A stretch of 64,000 bases of DNA from Kingella pumchi (GTDB lineage Bacteria; Pseudomonadota; Gammaproteobacteria; Burkholderiales; Neisseriaceae): NCBI RefSeq assembly GCF_022288825.1, contig NZ_JAKOOW010000024.1:70211-134210 (forward strand), written 5' to 3'. The notes under the pieces were generated by a model. The model was not told the DNA's origin. It saw only the letters and a program-made list of their open reading frames with translations, and searched no databases. Every line of letters begins with the position of its first letter. Positions within the stretch are counted from its first letter, which is position 1. Made by a program: the position numbers and the translations under genes. Positions 25,274 through 33,612 of this stretch are shown here, one piece after another.

Positions 25274-26704
25274 ATGACCTGGGAAACCGTAATCGGATTG
25301 GAAATCCACGTCCAACTCAACACCAAATCCAAAATTTTCAGCGGCGCGAGTACCGCCTTTGGCGCCGAGCCGAACGCGCATGCCAGCGTGGTGGAATGCG
25401 CGCTGCCGGGCACGCTGCCGGTGATGAACCGCGAAGTGGTGGAAAAAGCGATTAAGCTCGGCTTGGCGCTGAATGCCAAAATCAACCAGAAAAACGTGTT
25501 TGACCGCAAAAACTATTTCTATCCCGACCTGCCCAAAGGCTACCAAATCAGCCAGTTGGATTTGCCGATTGTGGAGCATGGCAAGCTGGAAATCGTGGTG
25601 GGTGATGAAGTGAAGACCATCAATGTAACCCGCGCCCATATGGAAGAAGACGCGGGCAAATCGGTGCACGAAGGCTTGAACGGCGCCACCGGCATCGACC
25701 TGAACCGCGCCGGCACGCCGCTGTTGGAAGTGGTGTCCGAGCCCGAAATGCGCTCCGCTGCCGAAGCGGTTGCCTATGCCAAAGCCCTGCACGGTTTGGT
25801 TACTTGGCTGGACATTTGCGACGGCAATATGGCGGAAGGCTCGTTCCGCGTGGATGCCAATGTGTCGGTGCGCCCCAAAGGGCAGGCGGAGTTTGGCACG
25901 CGCCGCGAGATTAAGAATTTGAATTCGTTTCGCTTTTTGGAGCAGGCAATTAACTACGAAGTACAAGCGCAGATTGAGCTGTTGGAAGACGGCGGCAAAG
26001 TGCAGCAGGCGACCATGCTGTTTGACCCCGACAAGGGCGAAACCCGCGTGATGCGCCTGAAAGAAGACGCGCACGACTACCGCTACTTCCCCGACCCCGA
26101 CCTGCTGCCCGTTATCATTTCCGATGCACAGCTGCAAGCCGCCCGCAGCGAAATGCCCGAGCTGCCCAAAGAGATGGCGGCGCGTTTTGTCAGCGAGTTC
26201 GGCGTAAGCGAATACGATGCCCGCCTGCTTACCGCCAGCCGCGTTCAGGCTGCCTACTTCACCGAAGCCGCCAGCGCCAGCGGCCAGGGCAAGCTGGTTG
26301 CCAACTGGATGAACGGCGAACTGGCGGCAACGCTGAACCGCGAAGGCTTGGAGCTGGCACAAAGCCCGATTACCGCGGCGCGGCTGGCTGCGCTGGTGGG
26401 CAAAATCGCCGACGGCACATTGAGCAGCAAGCTGGCGAAAAAAGCCTTTGAAGCGATGTGGGCGGAACCCGAAGCGACGATTGAACAAATCATTGAGAAA
26501 CACGGTTTGGTGCAAATCACCGACAGCGGCGCGATTGAAGCGATGGTGGACGAAGTGCTGGCGAACAACGCCAAAGCGGTGGAGCAGTTCAAAGCGGGCA
26601 ACGAAAAAGCCCTCAATGCGATTGTCGGGCAGGTGATGAAAGCCAGCAAAGGCAAAGCCAACCCCGCGCAGGTGCAGGAATTGGTGAAAGCCAAGCTGGG
26701 GTGA
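25274..26704 (+). CDS. gatB: aspartyl/glutamyl-tRNA amidotransferase subunit B
   Basis: Subunit of GatCAB, which converts Glu-tRNA(Gln) or Asp-tRNA(Asn) to the amidated forms. The 476-residue protein opens with GLEIHVQLNTKSK and has a C-terminal YqeY-like helical domain that grips the tRNA. The open frame extends 31 codons upstream through a DUS, but the ATG at 25274 begins the conserved MTWETVIGLE. gatC and gatA, often adjacent, are not in the window. One DUS core is read as VQAAYF near 339. Confidence 0.95.
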   Translation: MTWETVIGLEIHVQLNTKSKIFSGASTAFGAEPNAHASVVECALPGTLPVMNREVVEKAIKLGLALNAKINQKNVFDRKNYFYPDLPKGYQISQLDLPIVEHGKLEIVVGDEVKTINVTRAHMEEDAGKSVHEGLNGATGIDLNRAGTPLLEVVSEPEMRSAAEAVAYAKALHGLVTWLDICDGNMAEGSFRVDANVSVRPKGQAEFGTRREIKNLNSFRFLEQAINYEVQAQIELLEDGGKVQQATMLFDPDKGETRVMRLKEDAHDYRYFPDPDLLPVIISDAQLQAARSEMPELPKEMAARFVSEFGVSEYDARLLTASRVQAAYFTEAASASGQGKLVANWMNGELAATLNREGLELAQSPITAARLAALVGKIADGTLSSKLAKKAFEAMWAEPEATIEQIIEKHGLVQITDSGAIEAMVDEVLANNAKAVEQFKAGNEKALNAIVGQVMKASKGKANPAQVQELVKAKLG

Positions 26705-26718
26705 TGCCGTAAACCTGC

Positions 26719-26753
26719 TTTCAGGCTGCCTATCGGATTAGGCAGCCTGAAAA
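26719..26753. terminator. DUS-pair hairpin after gatB
   Basis: TTTCAGGCTGCCT and AGGCAGCCTGAAA separated by nine bases, 15 bases beyond the gatB stop. Confidence 0.6.
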
Positions 26754-27117
26754 AGCAAAGGCAGCCTGAAAAGATGGCAAACCCCGTTTTGGCTACGCCG
26801 AAGCTGCGCTTTCAGACTGCCTGTGATGTCAAAGGCAGCCTGAAAGCCAACATTAGAGCTTACGCAGCCGTTTCCCAGCAAAACGCCGCCGCAATGCCGA
26901 ATGCCGACAGACTTAAAGGCAGCCTGAAAGCGCAGCTTCGGCGTAACCAAAACGGGAAAATGCGTTTCAAGCTGCCTTTGCCGATACGGAGCAGGGCGCA
27001 GTAAGCACCGTTTTATCCCACACCAAAAGCAGCCTGAAAACCATAAAACCATTTTCAGGCTGCCTTCACCTTAACTATTCATCCCACACCCGCCAAACCC
27101 AGAAAGCGAGCCACCCC
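26754..27117. repeat. DUS array with a ~40-base inverted repeat
   Basis: About 360 bases with no convincing gene. It holds six or more DUS or near-DUS copies. 26783-26822 and 26917-26956 are inverted copies of each other (33 bases with a single mismatch, about 40 with two) around roughly 95 bases. A frame at 26774-27004 is open, but its sequence is mostly DUS-encoded (GSLKA repeats) and I do not call it a gene. Confidence 0.7.
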
Positions 27118-28344
27118 ATGAACCTGCAATCCCCCGATCTGTGCCGCGTCCGCGCCATTACCGCCTTTGCCACGCTCACGCCCGACGCGCAAAGCTGGCA
27201 GCGCGTGCTGGCGGATGCCAAACGCCAATGCGACCGCCTGGCCGCCGCCTTCGCACAAGCAGGCTACACCGTCCAATCCGTGCGCATTGTCGCCAACCCC
27301 TTCGGCGAATATCTGGACACCAGCAGCCCCGCCGCGGCCAAACAAGGCTTGGCACGCATCCGCGACATTCTCGGCAGTCTCAACCAAAACGGGCTGCGCA
27401 TCCGCTTTGCCATCGGCGAAGCCCGCAGCGCCGCCGAAATCGGCTTGCTGCCCGAGCTGATCCGCGACTACGGCGATCTTGCCAACGCCTGCGTCAACGT
27501 CGCCGCCGACGAAAACGGACTGCCCGACAGCGCACAAATAGAGCATTGCACCGCCGCCGTGCAAGAAATCGCCCGCATCACCCCGCGCGGCGAAGGCAAC
27601 TTCAACTTCACCGTCAATTTCAACTGCGCGCCGCTGATTCCCTACTTCCCCGCAGGTTACCACCGCGGCGCAGACGGCGACTGCATCGTCGTCGGGCTTG
27701 AAACCCCCGACCTGCTCGCCGCCGCCATCCGCAGCATCGCCGCGCCGCCCGCCGACCAGTCCGCCTTTCTTCAGGCTGCCTACACCGCCATGCGCCAAGC
27801 CCTGCAATACCACGCCGACGCCGTGCAAGCGGTTATCGCCGCCACCACCTTGGACGGAAACTGGCGTTACGCCGGCATGGACACCTCCGCCGCCCCCGCC
27901 AAAAACTGCACCTCCATGGCAGAAATCTACCGCCTGCTGCGCGTGCCGCATTTCGGCGCGGCAGGCAGCATAGAAGCCTCCGCCCTGCTCACCCGCGTGT
28001 TCAAAACGCCGGAAAACGTCCGCGCCGTCGGCTTTTCAGGGCTGATGCTCGCCGTAACCGAAGACAGCGGCCTCGCCCAAGCCAGCCGAATCCCCAGCTT
28101 TGACCTGCGCGCCCTGCTCACATACAGCAGCGTCTGCGGCATCGGGCTGGACACCGTGCCCATCCCCGGCGACACCCCAGCGCACAAAATCCACGCCCTG
28201 ATGCGCGACACCGCCGCCCTGGCGTTCCGCCTGAACAAACCGCTCACCGTGCGCCTGTTCCCCGTGCCCAACCTGAAAGCCGGCGACATCACGCAGTTTG
28301 AAAGCAGCGATTTGTGCAACTGCGCGGTGCTGGCGGTGGATTAG
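27118..28344 (+). CDS. DUF711/UPF0210 family protein
   Basis: A 408-residue cytoplasmic protein with the DUF711 hallmarks: an N-terminal RAITAFATL strand, a central NFNFTVNFNCAPLIPYFPAG segment at about 160-180, and a C-terminal GIGLDTVPIPGD segment with a conserved aspartate. A crystal-structure family related to formate-lyase-like barrels is known, but the activity is not established. One DUS is read as LQAAY. It is flanked by DUS hairpins and appears monocistronic. Confidence 0.75.
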   Translation: MNLQSPDLCRVRAITAFATLTPDAQSWQRVLADAKRQCDRLAAAFAQAGYTVQSVRIVANPFGEYLDTSSPAAAKQGLARIRDILGSLNQNGLRIRFAIGEARSAAEIGLLPELIRDYGDLANACVNVAADENGLPDSAQIEHCTAAVQEIARITPRGEGNFNFTVNFNCAPLIPYFPAGYHRGADGDCIVVGLETPDLLAAAIRSIAAPPADQSAFLQAAYTAMRQALQYHADAVQAVIAATTLDGNWRYAGMDTSAAPAKNCTSMAEIYRLLRVPHFGAAGSIEASALLTRVFKTPENVRAVGFSGLMLAVTEDSGLAQASRIPSFDLRALLTYSSVCGIGLDTVPIPGDTPAHKIHALMRDTAALAFRLNKPLTVRLFPVPNLKAGDITQFESSDLCNCAVLAVD

Positions 28345-28381
28345 GCAGCCTGAAAAGCCGTTTGCCGTTTTCAGGCTGCCT
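28343..28381. terminator. DUS-pair hairpin after the DUF711 gene
   Basis: AGGCAGCCTGAAAA and TTTTCAGGCTGCCT inverted pair; the first arm overlaps the stop codon TAG. Confidence 0.6.
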
Positions 28382-28502
28382 TGCCGATGGCGCTGTCTGA
28401 TGCTGCCGGTTTGGCTTGGATACTGGCGCCGGCCGCTTTATCCCGCGCCCGATTTATGGGAAAATCGCCCCCTTTTTTAATGCCATCACGCGAAAGGCAG
28501 CC

Positions 28503-29048
28503 ATGCTGGACAGAGAAGGTTACCGGCCGAACGTCGGCATCATTCTGACCAACCAGGACAATAAAGTGTTCTGGGGCAAGCGCCTGCGCGAGCAGTCGTG
28601 GCAGTTCCCCCAAGGCGGCATTAAGCCCGGCGAAAGTCCGGAAACGGCGATGTACCGCGAGCTGCTCGAAGAAGTCGGCCTGCTGCCGCACCATGTGCAG
28701 ATTCTCGGCCGCACGCGCGACTGGCTGCGCTACGACGTGCCGGGAAACTGGGTGCGGCGCGAATGGCGCGGCGCCTACCGCGGCCAGAAGCAGATCTGGT
28801 TTTTGCTGCGGCTGACCGGCCGTGAGAGCGATGTCCACCTGCACGCCACCAGCCATCCCGAGTTCGACGACTGGCGCTGGCACGAATACTGGGCGCCGAT
28901 AGACGAAGTGATCGAGTTCAAACGCCGCGTGTATCAGGGCGCGCTAACCGAGCTGTCGCGCTTTTTGATCGGGCTGGAGAGCTTTGGCGAGTACTACGGC
29001 AGGATGTGGGACGAAAAAAAACGCCGCCAGGCCGAGCAGCAGCAGTAA
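28503..29048 (+). CDS. rppH: RNA 5'-pyrophosphohydrolase
   Basis: Removes pyrophosphate from the 5' end of mRNA and so starts RNase E-dependent decay. The 181-residue protein has a complete Nudix box at 38-60 (GGIKPGESPETAMYRELLEE followed by VG) and opens MLDREGYRPNVGII as in RppH. The start at 28503 is chosen over an in-frame ATG 29 codons upstream because it matches the family N-terminus. A DUS terminator follows. Confidence 0.95.
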   Translation: MLDREGYRPNVGIILTNQDNKVFWGKRLREQSWQFPQGGIKPGESPETAMYRELLEEVGLLPHHVQILGRTRDWLRYDVPGNWVRREWRGAYRGQKQIWFLLRLTGRESDVHLHATSHPEFDDWRWHEYWAPIDEVIEFKRRVYQGALTELSRFLIGLESFGEYYGRMWDEKKRRQAEQQQ

Positions 29049-29062
29049 TGGTGTTGGCGGGC

Positions 29063-29106
29063 AAAGCAGCCTGAAAACCGCAAAAAAGGTTTTCAGGCTG
29101 CTTTTT
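29063..29106. terminator. DUS-pair terminator after rppH
   Basis: AAAGCAGCCTGAAAACC and GGTTTTCAGGCTGCTTTTT form a stem of about 16 bases ending in a T run. Confidence 0.7.
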
Positions 29107-29163
29107 GTCTGACGGCTGTGCGATTTGTTGGGAGCGGCGCAGGGTCTTGCCGCCCGGCAGCAA

Positions 29164-29197
29164 AAAAAAGCAGCCTGAAAAACTTTCAGGCTGCTTT
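29164..29197. terminator. DUS-pair terminator of hemA
   Basis: AAAAGCAGCCTGAAA and TTTCAGGCTGCTTT around a four-base loop, 25 bases beyond the hemA stop on the minus strand. A run of A on the plus strand gives the T run for hemA transcripts. Confidence 0.65.
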
Positions 29198-29222
29198 GAC
29201 GCGTGGTTTGCGTTCTCTTTTG

Positions 29223-30488
29223 TTATTCGGTGTGTGCGTTGGCGCTGTCGCTCAAGCGGTAAACGTGGGTGAGCGCGCTGATTAGGTGTTTGTCTTGCGC
29301 TTCGGCCTTGTTCAGGGCGCGGGTGGGCGAGTGCAGCAGTTTGTTGGTGAGCTGTACCGACAGGCGCTCGAGCACTTCTTCGGGGGCGGTGCCTTTGGCC
29401 AGCTGGCGCATGGCGTTTTCCAAAACCTGGCGGCGGGCGCGTTCGCCTTCTTGGCGCAGGGCGCAGATCAGCGGCACGCGCTGGCGGCTTTGCTGCCATG
29501 AAATAAAGTCGGCCACTTTTTGTGCAACCAGCGCTTCGGCTGTTTCGGCGGCGCTGCGGCGGGCTTCGCGACCCTGCTCGACGGCGGCGGTCATATCATC
29601 GACGGTAAACAGGCTGATACCTTCGACCTGCGCGGTTTCGGCTTCGATATTGCGCGGCACCGCCAAATCGAGCATAAACTGGCGGCGGCCGCTGCGCTCA
29701 GTCATAGCGCTTTCGGCCATTTCGCGGGTAATCAGCGCGTACTGCGAGCCGGTGCAGGCGATTACGGCATCGTAGCGGTGGAGTATCTGTGGCAGGCTTT
29801 CCAGCGTGGTGGCTTCGAGATTGCCTTCGAGCTTGGCACACAGCGCTTCGGTGCGCGCCAGTGTGCGGTTGGCAATGGTCAGAAGACGCGGGCGGGCGGC
29901 GGAGAAGTAGGCGGCAACCGATTCGACCATTTCGCCGGCGCCGACAAACAGCACGTTCAGGCCGCTAATGTCGCCGACGGTGTTTTCCACCATGCGCACG
30001 CTGGCCGAAGCCATTGAGACTACGTTGTCGCCGACGCCGCTGCGGCTGCGCACTTCTTTGGCGGCGGAAAAAGTTTTCTGAAACAGCGAATTGAGCCAGG
30101 TTCCCAAGCTGCCCTGCGCTTCGGCGGTACGCACCGCTTCTTTCATCTGGCCGAGAATCTGCGGCTCGCCCAGAACCATGCTGTCCAAACCGGAGGCGAC
30201 GCGAAAAGCGTGGCGGATGGTTTCGCTGCAGCCGTAAACGTAAAGATAGGGGCGCAGCGCTTCAACGGAAACGCCGCGGTGCTCGGCCAGCCAGCCGATA
30301 ATCATCTCGGCATCGCCCACGCAGTAAAGCTCGGTGCGGTTGCAGGTGGAAAGAATCACCGCTTCGGCGGCAGCACGGCCGTTCAAGTCGCGGACGGCAT
30401 CCGGCAGTATCCCCGCGGGGAAAGCCAGTTTTTCCCGAATGTGCAGCGGGGCGGTCTGGTGGTTGAGGCCGATAACGGTGAGTTTCAT
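29223..30488 (-). CDS. hemA: glutamyl-tRNA reductase
   Basis: First committed enzyme of the C5 heme pathway; reduces Glu-tRNA(Glu) to glutamate-1-semialdehyde with NADPH. The 421-residue protein opens MKLTVIGLNHQTAPLHIREK and has the catalytic cysteine C49 in STCNRTELYC. The NADPH-binding VLFVGAGEM segment is near 185, and a helical dimerisation domain forms the C-terminus. A TATAAT box lies 38 bases upstream, and a candidate Fur site sits between hemA and the divergent pdxH. Confidence 0.96.
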   Translation of the reverse strand: MKLTVIGLNHQTAPLHIREKLAFPAGILPDAVRDLNGRAAAEAVILSTCNRTELYCVGDAEMIIGWLAEHRGVSVEALRPYLYVYGCSETIRHAFRVASGLDSMVLGEPQILGQMKEAVRTAEAQGSLGTWLNSLFQKTFSAAKEVRSRSGVGDNVVSMASASVRMVENTVGDISGLNVLFVGAGEMVESVAAYFSAARPRLLTIANRTLARTEALCAKLEGNLEATTLESLPQILHRYDAVIACTGSQYALITREMAESAMTERSGRRQFMLDLAVPRNIEAETAQVEGISLFTVDDMTAAVEQGREARRSAAETAEALVAQKVADFISWQQSRQRVPLICALRQEGERARRQVLENAMRQLAKGTAPEEVLERLSVQLTNKLLHSPTRALNKAEAQDKHLISALTHVYRLSDSANAHTE

Positions 30489-30525
30489 GGCGGTGGTCTG
30501 TAATTTTGGGTAAAACTTGGGCGCG

Positions 30526-30531
30526 ATTATA
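30526..30531 (-). promoter_or_regulatory. -10 box of hemA
   Basis: TATAAT on the minus strand, 38 bases before the hemA ATG, preceded (on that strand) by the AT-rich divergent region. Confidence 0.6.
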
Positions 30532-30574
30532 GCAAAAAATTACTGACATACAAAAAAATTTAGTTTTTAACTAT

Positions 30575-30595
30575 AAATAAGAATCGTTATTATTT
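30575..30595. promoter_or_regulatory. candidate Fur box between hemA and pdxH
   Basis: AAATAAGAATCGTTATTATTT lies in an AT-rich island in the divergent region. Aligned on the shared AATC, about 12 of 19 positions match the Fur consensus GATAATGATAATCATTATC. It is upstream of the hemA -10 box, where an iron repressor could act on heme synthesis. Inferred from similarity only. Confidence 0.4.
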
Positions 30596-30663
30596 GGCTT
30601 AATTTTCAAAACCCTGCATTCATGCGCTTTGCCGCGGCAGATGCAATGCGGCGGCGGCAGGAC

Positions 30664-30669
30664 TATAAT
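30664..30669 (+). promoter_or_regulatory. -10 box of pdxH
   Basis: TATAAT followed by GCGCGCC, 77 bases before the pdxH ATG. A DUS pair lies in the leader between them. Confidence 0.6.
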
Positions 30670-30745
30670 GCGCGCCGCCATCCCATTTTGTCTTTCAGGC
30701 TGCCGCATCCGCAGCCGCAAGGCAGCCTGAAAAAGGAGTTCGAGC

Positions 30746-31378
30746 ATGGATCTGCACCATATCCGCGAGGATTACAGCAAACAGGAATTATCGGAAAGCC
30801 AATGCAGCGACAGCCCGTTTGAGCAGTTTGAACGCTGGCTGGACGAGGCGGTTAAGGCCGAAGCGAACGAGCCGACGGCGATGAACGTCGCCACCGTCGG
30901 CGCCGACGGCCGCCCCAGCGCGCGCATGGTGCTGCTCAAGGAAGTGAACCGCAACGGCTTTGTGTTTTTCAGTAATTACTCCAGCCGCAAAGGGCAGGCG
31001 CTGGCGGCGCATCCCTTTGCCGCGCTCACTTTTTTCTGGCCGGAACTCGAGCGGCAGGTGCGCGTGGAAGGGCGGGTGGAACAACTGCCGGCGCACGAGT
31101 CCGACGCCTATTTCGACAGCCGCCCCTACGCCAGCCGCGTCGGCGCGTGGGCGAGCGAGCAGAGCACGGTGATTTCCGGCAAGGCGGTACTCTTGGCGCG
31201 TGCCGCCGCCATCGGCGCCAAACATCCGCTGAAAGTACCGCGCCCGCCGCATTGGGGCGGCTACATCATCCTGCCCGAAAGCATCGAATTCTGGCAGGGC
31301 CGCCCCAGCCGCCTGCACGACCGTATTCGCTACCGCAGCGAAAACGGCGCATGGATTAAAGAGCGGCTGGCACCCTGA
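30746..31378 (+). CDS. pdxH: pyridoxamine/pyridoxine 5'-phosphate oxidase
   Basis: FMN enzyme that makes pyridoxal 5'-phosphate, the last step of vitamin B6 synthesis and salvage. The 210-residue protein opens MDLHHIREDYSKQEL, has the FMN-binding RMVLLKEVNRNGFVFF and NYSSRKGQ segments, and ends in the conserved RIRYR...W-RLAP. AAAAAGGAG precedes the ATG. A small DUF3079 gene follows after 58 bases. Confidence 0.95.
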   Translation: MDLHHIREDYSKQELSESQCSDSPFEQFERWLDEAVKAEANEPTAMNVATVGADGRPSARMVLLKEVNRNGFVFFSNYSSRKGQALAAHPFAALTFFWPELERQVRVEGRVEQLPAHESDAYFDSRPYASRVGAWASEQSTVISGKAVLLARAAAIGAKHPLKVPRPPHWGGYIILPESIEFWQGRPSRLHDRIRYRSENGAWIKERLAP

Positions 31379-31436
31379 CGCATATATCCGCCGGCGGCCG
31401 TTTTCAGGCTGCCTGCATCCGAAGCAAACTACCGCT

Positions 31437-31721
31437 ATGGCCAAAAAATTCCCCATCCATCCGAAAAATCCCGAACGTATCTGCTGGGGCTGCGAGAAAT
31501 ACTGCACCGCCGCCGATCTGCAGTGCGGCAACGGCTGCGAGCGCATCCAGCACCCCATCGAAACCGACGGCCCCGAGTGGTATAAAAACGGCGACTGGAG
31601 CAATCTGCTGAGCGAGAAGCAGCAAATCGAGCTGGGTCTGAAACCGGCGCCTGCTGCCGCGCCAAGCGCCAAACCGCATATCAAGCTGCCCCTGCTGGGC
31701 AAAAAGAAAGAAACCGTTTAA
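31437..31721 (+). CDS. DUF3079 family Cys-rich protein
   Basis: A 94-residue protein opening MAKKFPIHPKNPERICWGCE with cysteines in CWGCEKYC and CGNGCE, the DUF3079 pattern, suggesting metal binding. Function unknown. The tail from about 60 is a Pro/Ala-rich extension ending in KKKETV. A DUS lies just before the ATG. Confidence 0.8.
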   Translation: MAKKFPIHPKNPERICWGCEKYCTAADLQCGNGCERIQHPIETDGPEWYKNGDWSNLLSEKQQIELGLKPAPAAAPSAKPHIKLPLLGKKKETV

Positions 31722-31823
31722 ACGGTTCGACTGCCGCCTGCGGTAGCCTGAAACAGCGTTTTTCCCTTTCAGGCTGCTTGGGGCAATCAAGATTTTTTCT
31801 GCAACCGAAACGGAGGTAAAACC

Positions 31824-32261
31824 ATGCCTGTAAAAACCTTATCCGCCATCGCTGCTGCGCTGATGCTGGCCGCCTGTACCGCTGGAGATCGGTTCGGCGG
31901 CGGCCAGCCGCCGCTCAAGCAGGTTTGGCAGCTGCGCCATATGCCCGGTATTGCCGATGCCCGTGTGGCCGAAGTCGGCGGTACTTTGGATTTGCGCAAA
32001 CTGCCGCAGGCGCATGCCAAGATGGGCTGTAACGGCATCAGCTTTGATGTCCAGACCGATACCAGCGGCACTTTCCGCCCCGGCACCGGCGTCAGCACCC
32101 TGATGTATTGCGACGGCCGCATGGATCTTGAGCAGCGCTTCAACCGCCTGATCGAAGAGATTGGCGCCGACGGCCGCTACCGCATCGAAAACGGCCGCCT
32201 GTTTCTCGGCAAGCCCGGTCAGGAAATGGTGTTCGAGCCGGCCGATAAAGCCGCGCAGTAA
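31824..32261 (+). CDS. META/HslJ-domain lipoprotein (copy 1)
   Basis: A 145-residue lipoprotein with lipobox LAAC (cysteine 18) followed by a META-domain-like region: an LKQVWQLRHM opening strand, the MGCNGISFDV motif and a MYCDGRMDLE stretch. HslJ in this fold is associated with novobiocin resistance and heat shock, but no reaction is known. A paralogue with the same GCN and MYCDGRM motifs is encoded at 48760-49215. ACGGAGGT is a strong ribosome site. Confidence 0.75.
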   Translation: MPVKTLSAIAAALMLAACTAGDRFGGGQPPLKQVWQLRHMPGIADARVAEVGGTLDLRKLPQAHAKMGCNGISFDVQTDTSGTFRPGTGVSTLMYCDGRMDLEQRFNRLIEEIGADGRYRIENGRLFLGKPGQEMVFEPADKAAQ

Positions 32262-32330
32262 GCCCGTTTGCCCTTTTCAGGCTGCCTAAAAGCAAAGCAG
32301 CCTGAAAAATGGCAGTCTCCGCCAAACAAC

Positions 32331-32367
32331 AAAACGCCCGCCCCGAATTTCCGGAGCGGGCGTTTTT
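32331..32367. terminator. GC-rich bidirectional terminator
   Basis: AAAACGCCCGCCCC, a short loop, then GGAGCGGGCGTTTTT. It is a classical intrinsic terminator between two convergent lipoprotein genes and one of the few here that does not use the DUS. Confidence 0.85.
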
Positions 32368-32378
32368 ATGCAGACGGT

Positions 32379-32837
32379 TCAGCAGTCGCGGGCGGTAACG
32401 CGGGCGGGTGCGGTCAGCATTTTGCCGTTGGTGGTGAAGATGCGGTATTCGATGGCGTAGCGGCCGTGCACCATCAGATCGCGCAATTCGCGGTTGTGAC
32501 AGGTTTCCTTGCGGATGTCGCGGCGGTACACCGCTTCCAGCTGGCGGCGGCGCGCCGGATCGACCTTGCGCACGTCGTGGTAGTTTTTCAGCACCATCGA
32601 ATAAACGAAAGTATCGTCCGCGGCGCGGTAGCTGATGTCTTTAACGCGGATATCGCGGTTTTCGATGCTTGCTTTTTCATGGCGGAAACGGCGGGCGACG
32701 TCGCGGCCGACCGCATCGCGCTGGGCGGCAGTCATCGACGCCATATCGCGCTTGAGCTGCGGCGAAGCACCGCTGCGGCAGCCTGAAACGGCCAGCAGCG
32801 CGGCGGCACTAAGGATAAGGGGAAGGCTTTTTTTCAT
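32379..32837 (-). CDS. small lipoprotein of unknown function
   Basis: A 152-residue lipoprotein; signal peptide ends VSGC (cysteine 20). The mature part is basic and strand-rich, with a YRRDIRKETCHNRELRDLM segment and a C-terminal cysteine that may pair with the one in ETCHN. The pattern resembles GspS/YscW-like pilot or YbjQ-like small lipoproteins, but I cannot assign a family. It is convergent with the META lipoprotein across a shared terminator. Confidence 0.65.
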   Translation of the reverse strand: MKKSLPLILSAAALLAVSGCRSGASPQLKRDMASMTAAQRDAVGRDVARRFRHEKASIENRDIRVKDISYRAADDTFVYSMVLKNYHDVRKVDPARRRQLEAVYRRDIRKETCHNRELRDLMVHGRYAIEYRIFTTNGKMLTAPARVTARDC

Positions 32838-32971
32838 GGCAGACTCCTGACGGGGGAAGGATCAAACAACGGCGCGCGGCGCCAAAACAGGATGTGCATG
32901 TTTTCAGGCTGCCTTTTGTGGTTGTGCTGCGGCAGCCGCGGCGCGCAGTTTACCGCGCGGCAGCCGCACCT

Positions 32972-32977
32972 TACAAT
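32972..32977 (+). promoter_or_regulatory. -10 box of greB
   Basis: TACAAT followed by ACGCCGC, 57 bases before the ATG, with a DUS between. Confidence 0.5.
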
Positions 32978-33033
32978 ACGCCGCATCCGTTTTCAGGCAG
33001 CCTGAAAGCGCTTTGCAAACAGGAAAAGGCAAG

Positions 33034-33522
33034 ATGTCCGCACACAAAAACTATATGACGCCAGCCGGCTGGCAGGCTTTGAAAGACGAATTGTTCCAGC
33101 TGGTGAACAAAGAGCGCCCCGAAATCGTGCAGGTGGTGAACTGGGCAGCTTCCAACGGCGATCGCAGCGAAAACGGCGACTATCTCTACGGCAAGCGGCG
33201 GATGCGCGAAATCGACCGCCGCATCCGTTTTCTCACCAAGCGGCTGGAAGCGGCCGAAGTGGTCGATCCCGAAAACCGCGAGGCTACCGACCAGATTTTT
33301 TTCGCCGCCACCGTAACCATCGAGCGCGGCGACGGCAGCGAGCAGCAGGTGAGGATTGTCGGCGAAGACGAAATCGACGCCGCCAAACACAAAATCTCGT
33401 GGAAATCGCCGCTGGCGCGCGCGCTGATCAAAGCCCGCGAGGGCGACGCGGTCTGGCTGCACACGCCGCAGGGGCGCGAGCAGATCGAGATTCTGGCGGT
33501 GGAATATGTGCGGATAGACTGA
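33034..33522 (+). CDS. greB: transcription elongation factor GreB
   Basis: Binds the secondary channel of RNA polymerase and stimulates cleavage of backtracked RNA. The 162-residue protein has the GreA/GreB N-terminal coiled coil, with the acidic tip in ENGDYLYGKRR (the GreB-type Y-GK-R signature), and an FKBP-like C-terminal domain. An ATG seven codons upstream is in frame; 33034 matches the family start. A DUS hairpin follows. Confidence 0.93.
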   Translation: MSAHKNYMTPAGWQALKDELFQLVNKERPEIVQVVNWAASNGDRSENGDYLYGKRRMREIDRRIRFLTKRLEAAEVVDPENREATDQIFFAATVTIERGDGSEQQVRIVGEDEIDAAKHKISWKSPLARALIKAREGDAVWLHTPQGREQIEILAVEYVRID

Positions 33523-33540
33523 AATGCCGCGCCGCAAAGG

Positions 33541-33571
33541 TTTTCAGGCTGCTTGGAAGGCAGCCTGAAAA
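33541..33571. terminator. DUS-pair hairpin after greB
   Basis: TTTTCAGGCTGC and GCAGCCTGAAAA inverted pair with a short loop, 19 bases after the greB stop. Confidence 0.55.
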
Positions 33572-33612
33572 CATCGTTTCAAGTAAAAACCCTTTAAATC
33601 AAGGAAATAACA

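Noticed and set aside
26774..27004. Open frame of 76 codons in the DUS array after gatB
   Set aside because: Most of its residues are translated uptake sequences and half of the inverted repeat; no ribosome site or recognisable domain.
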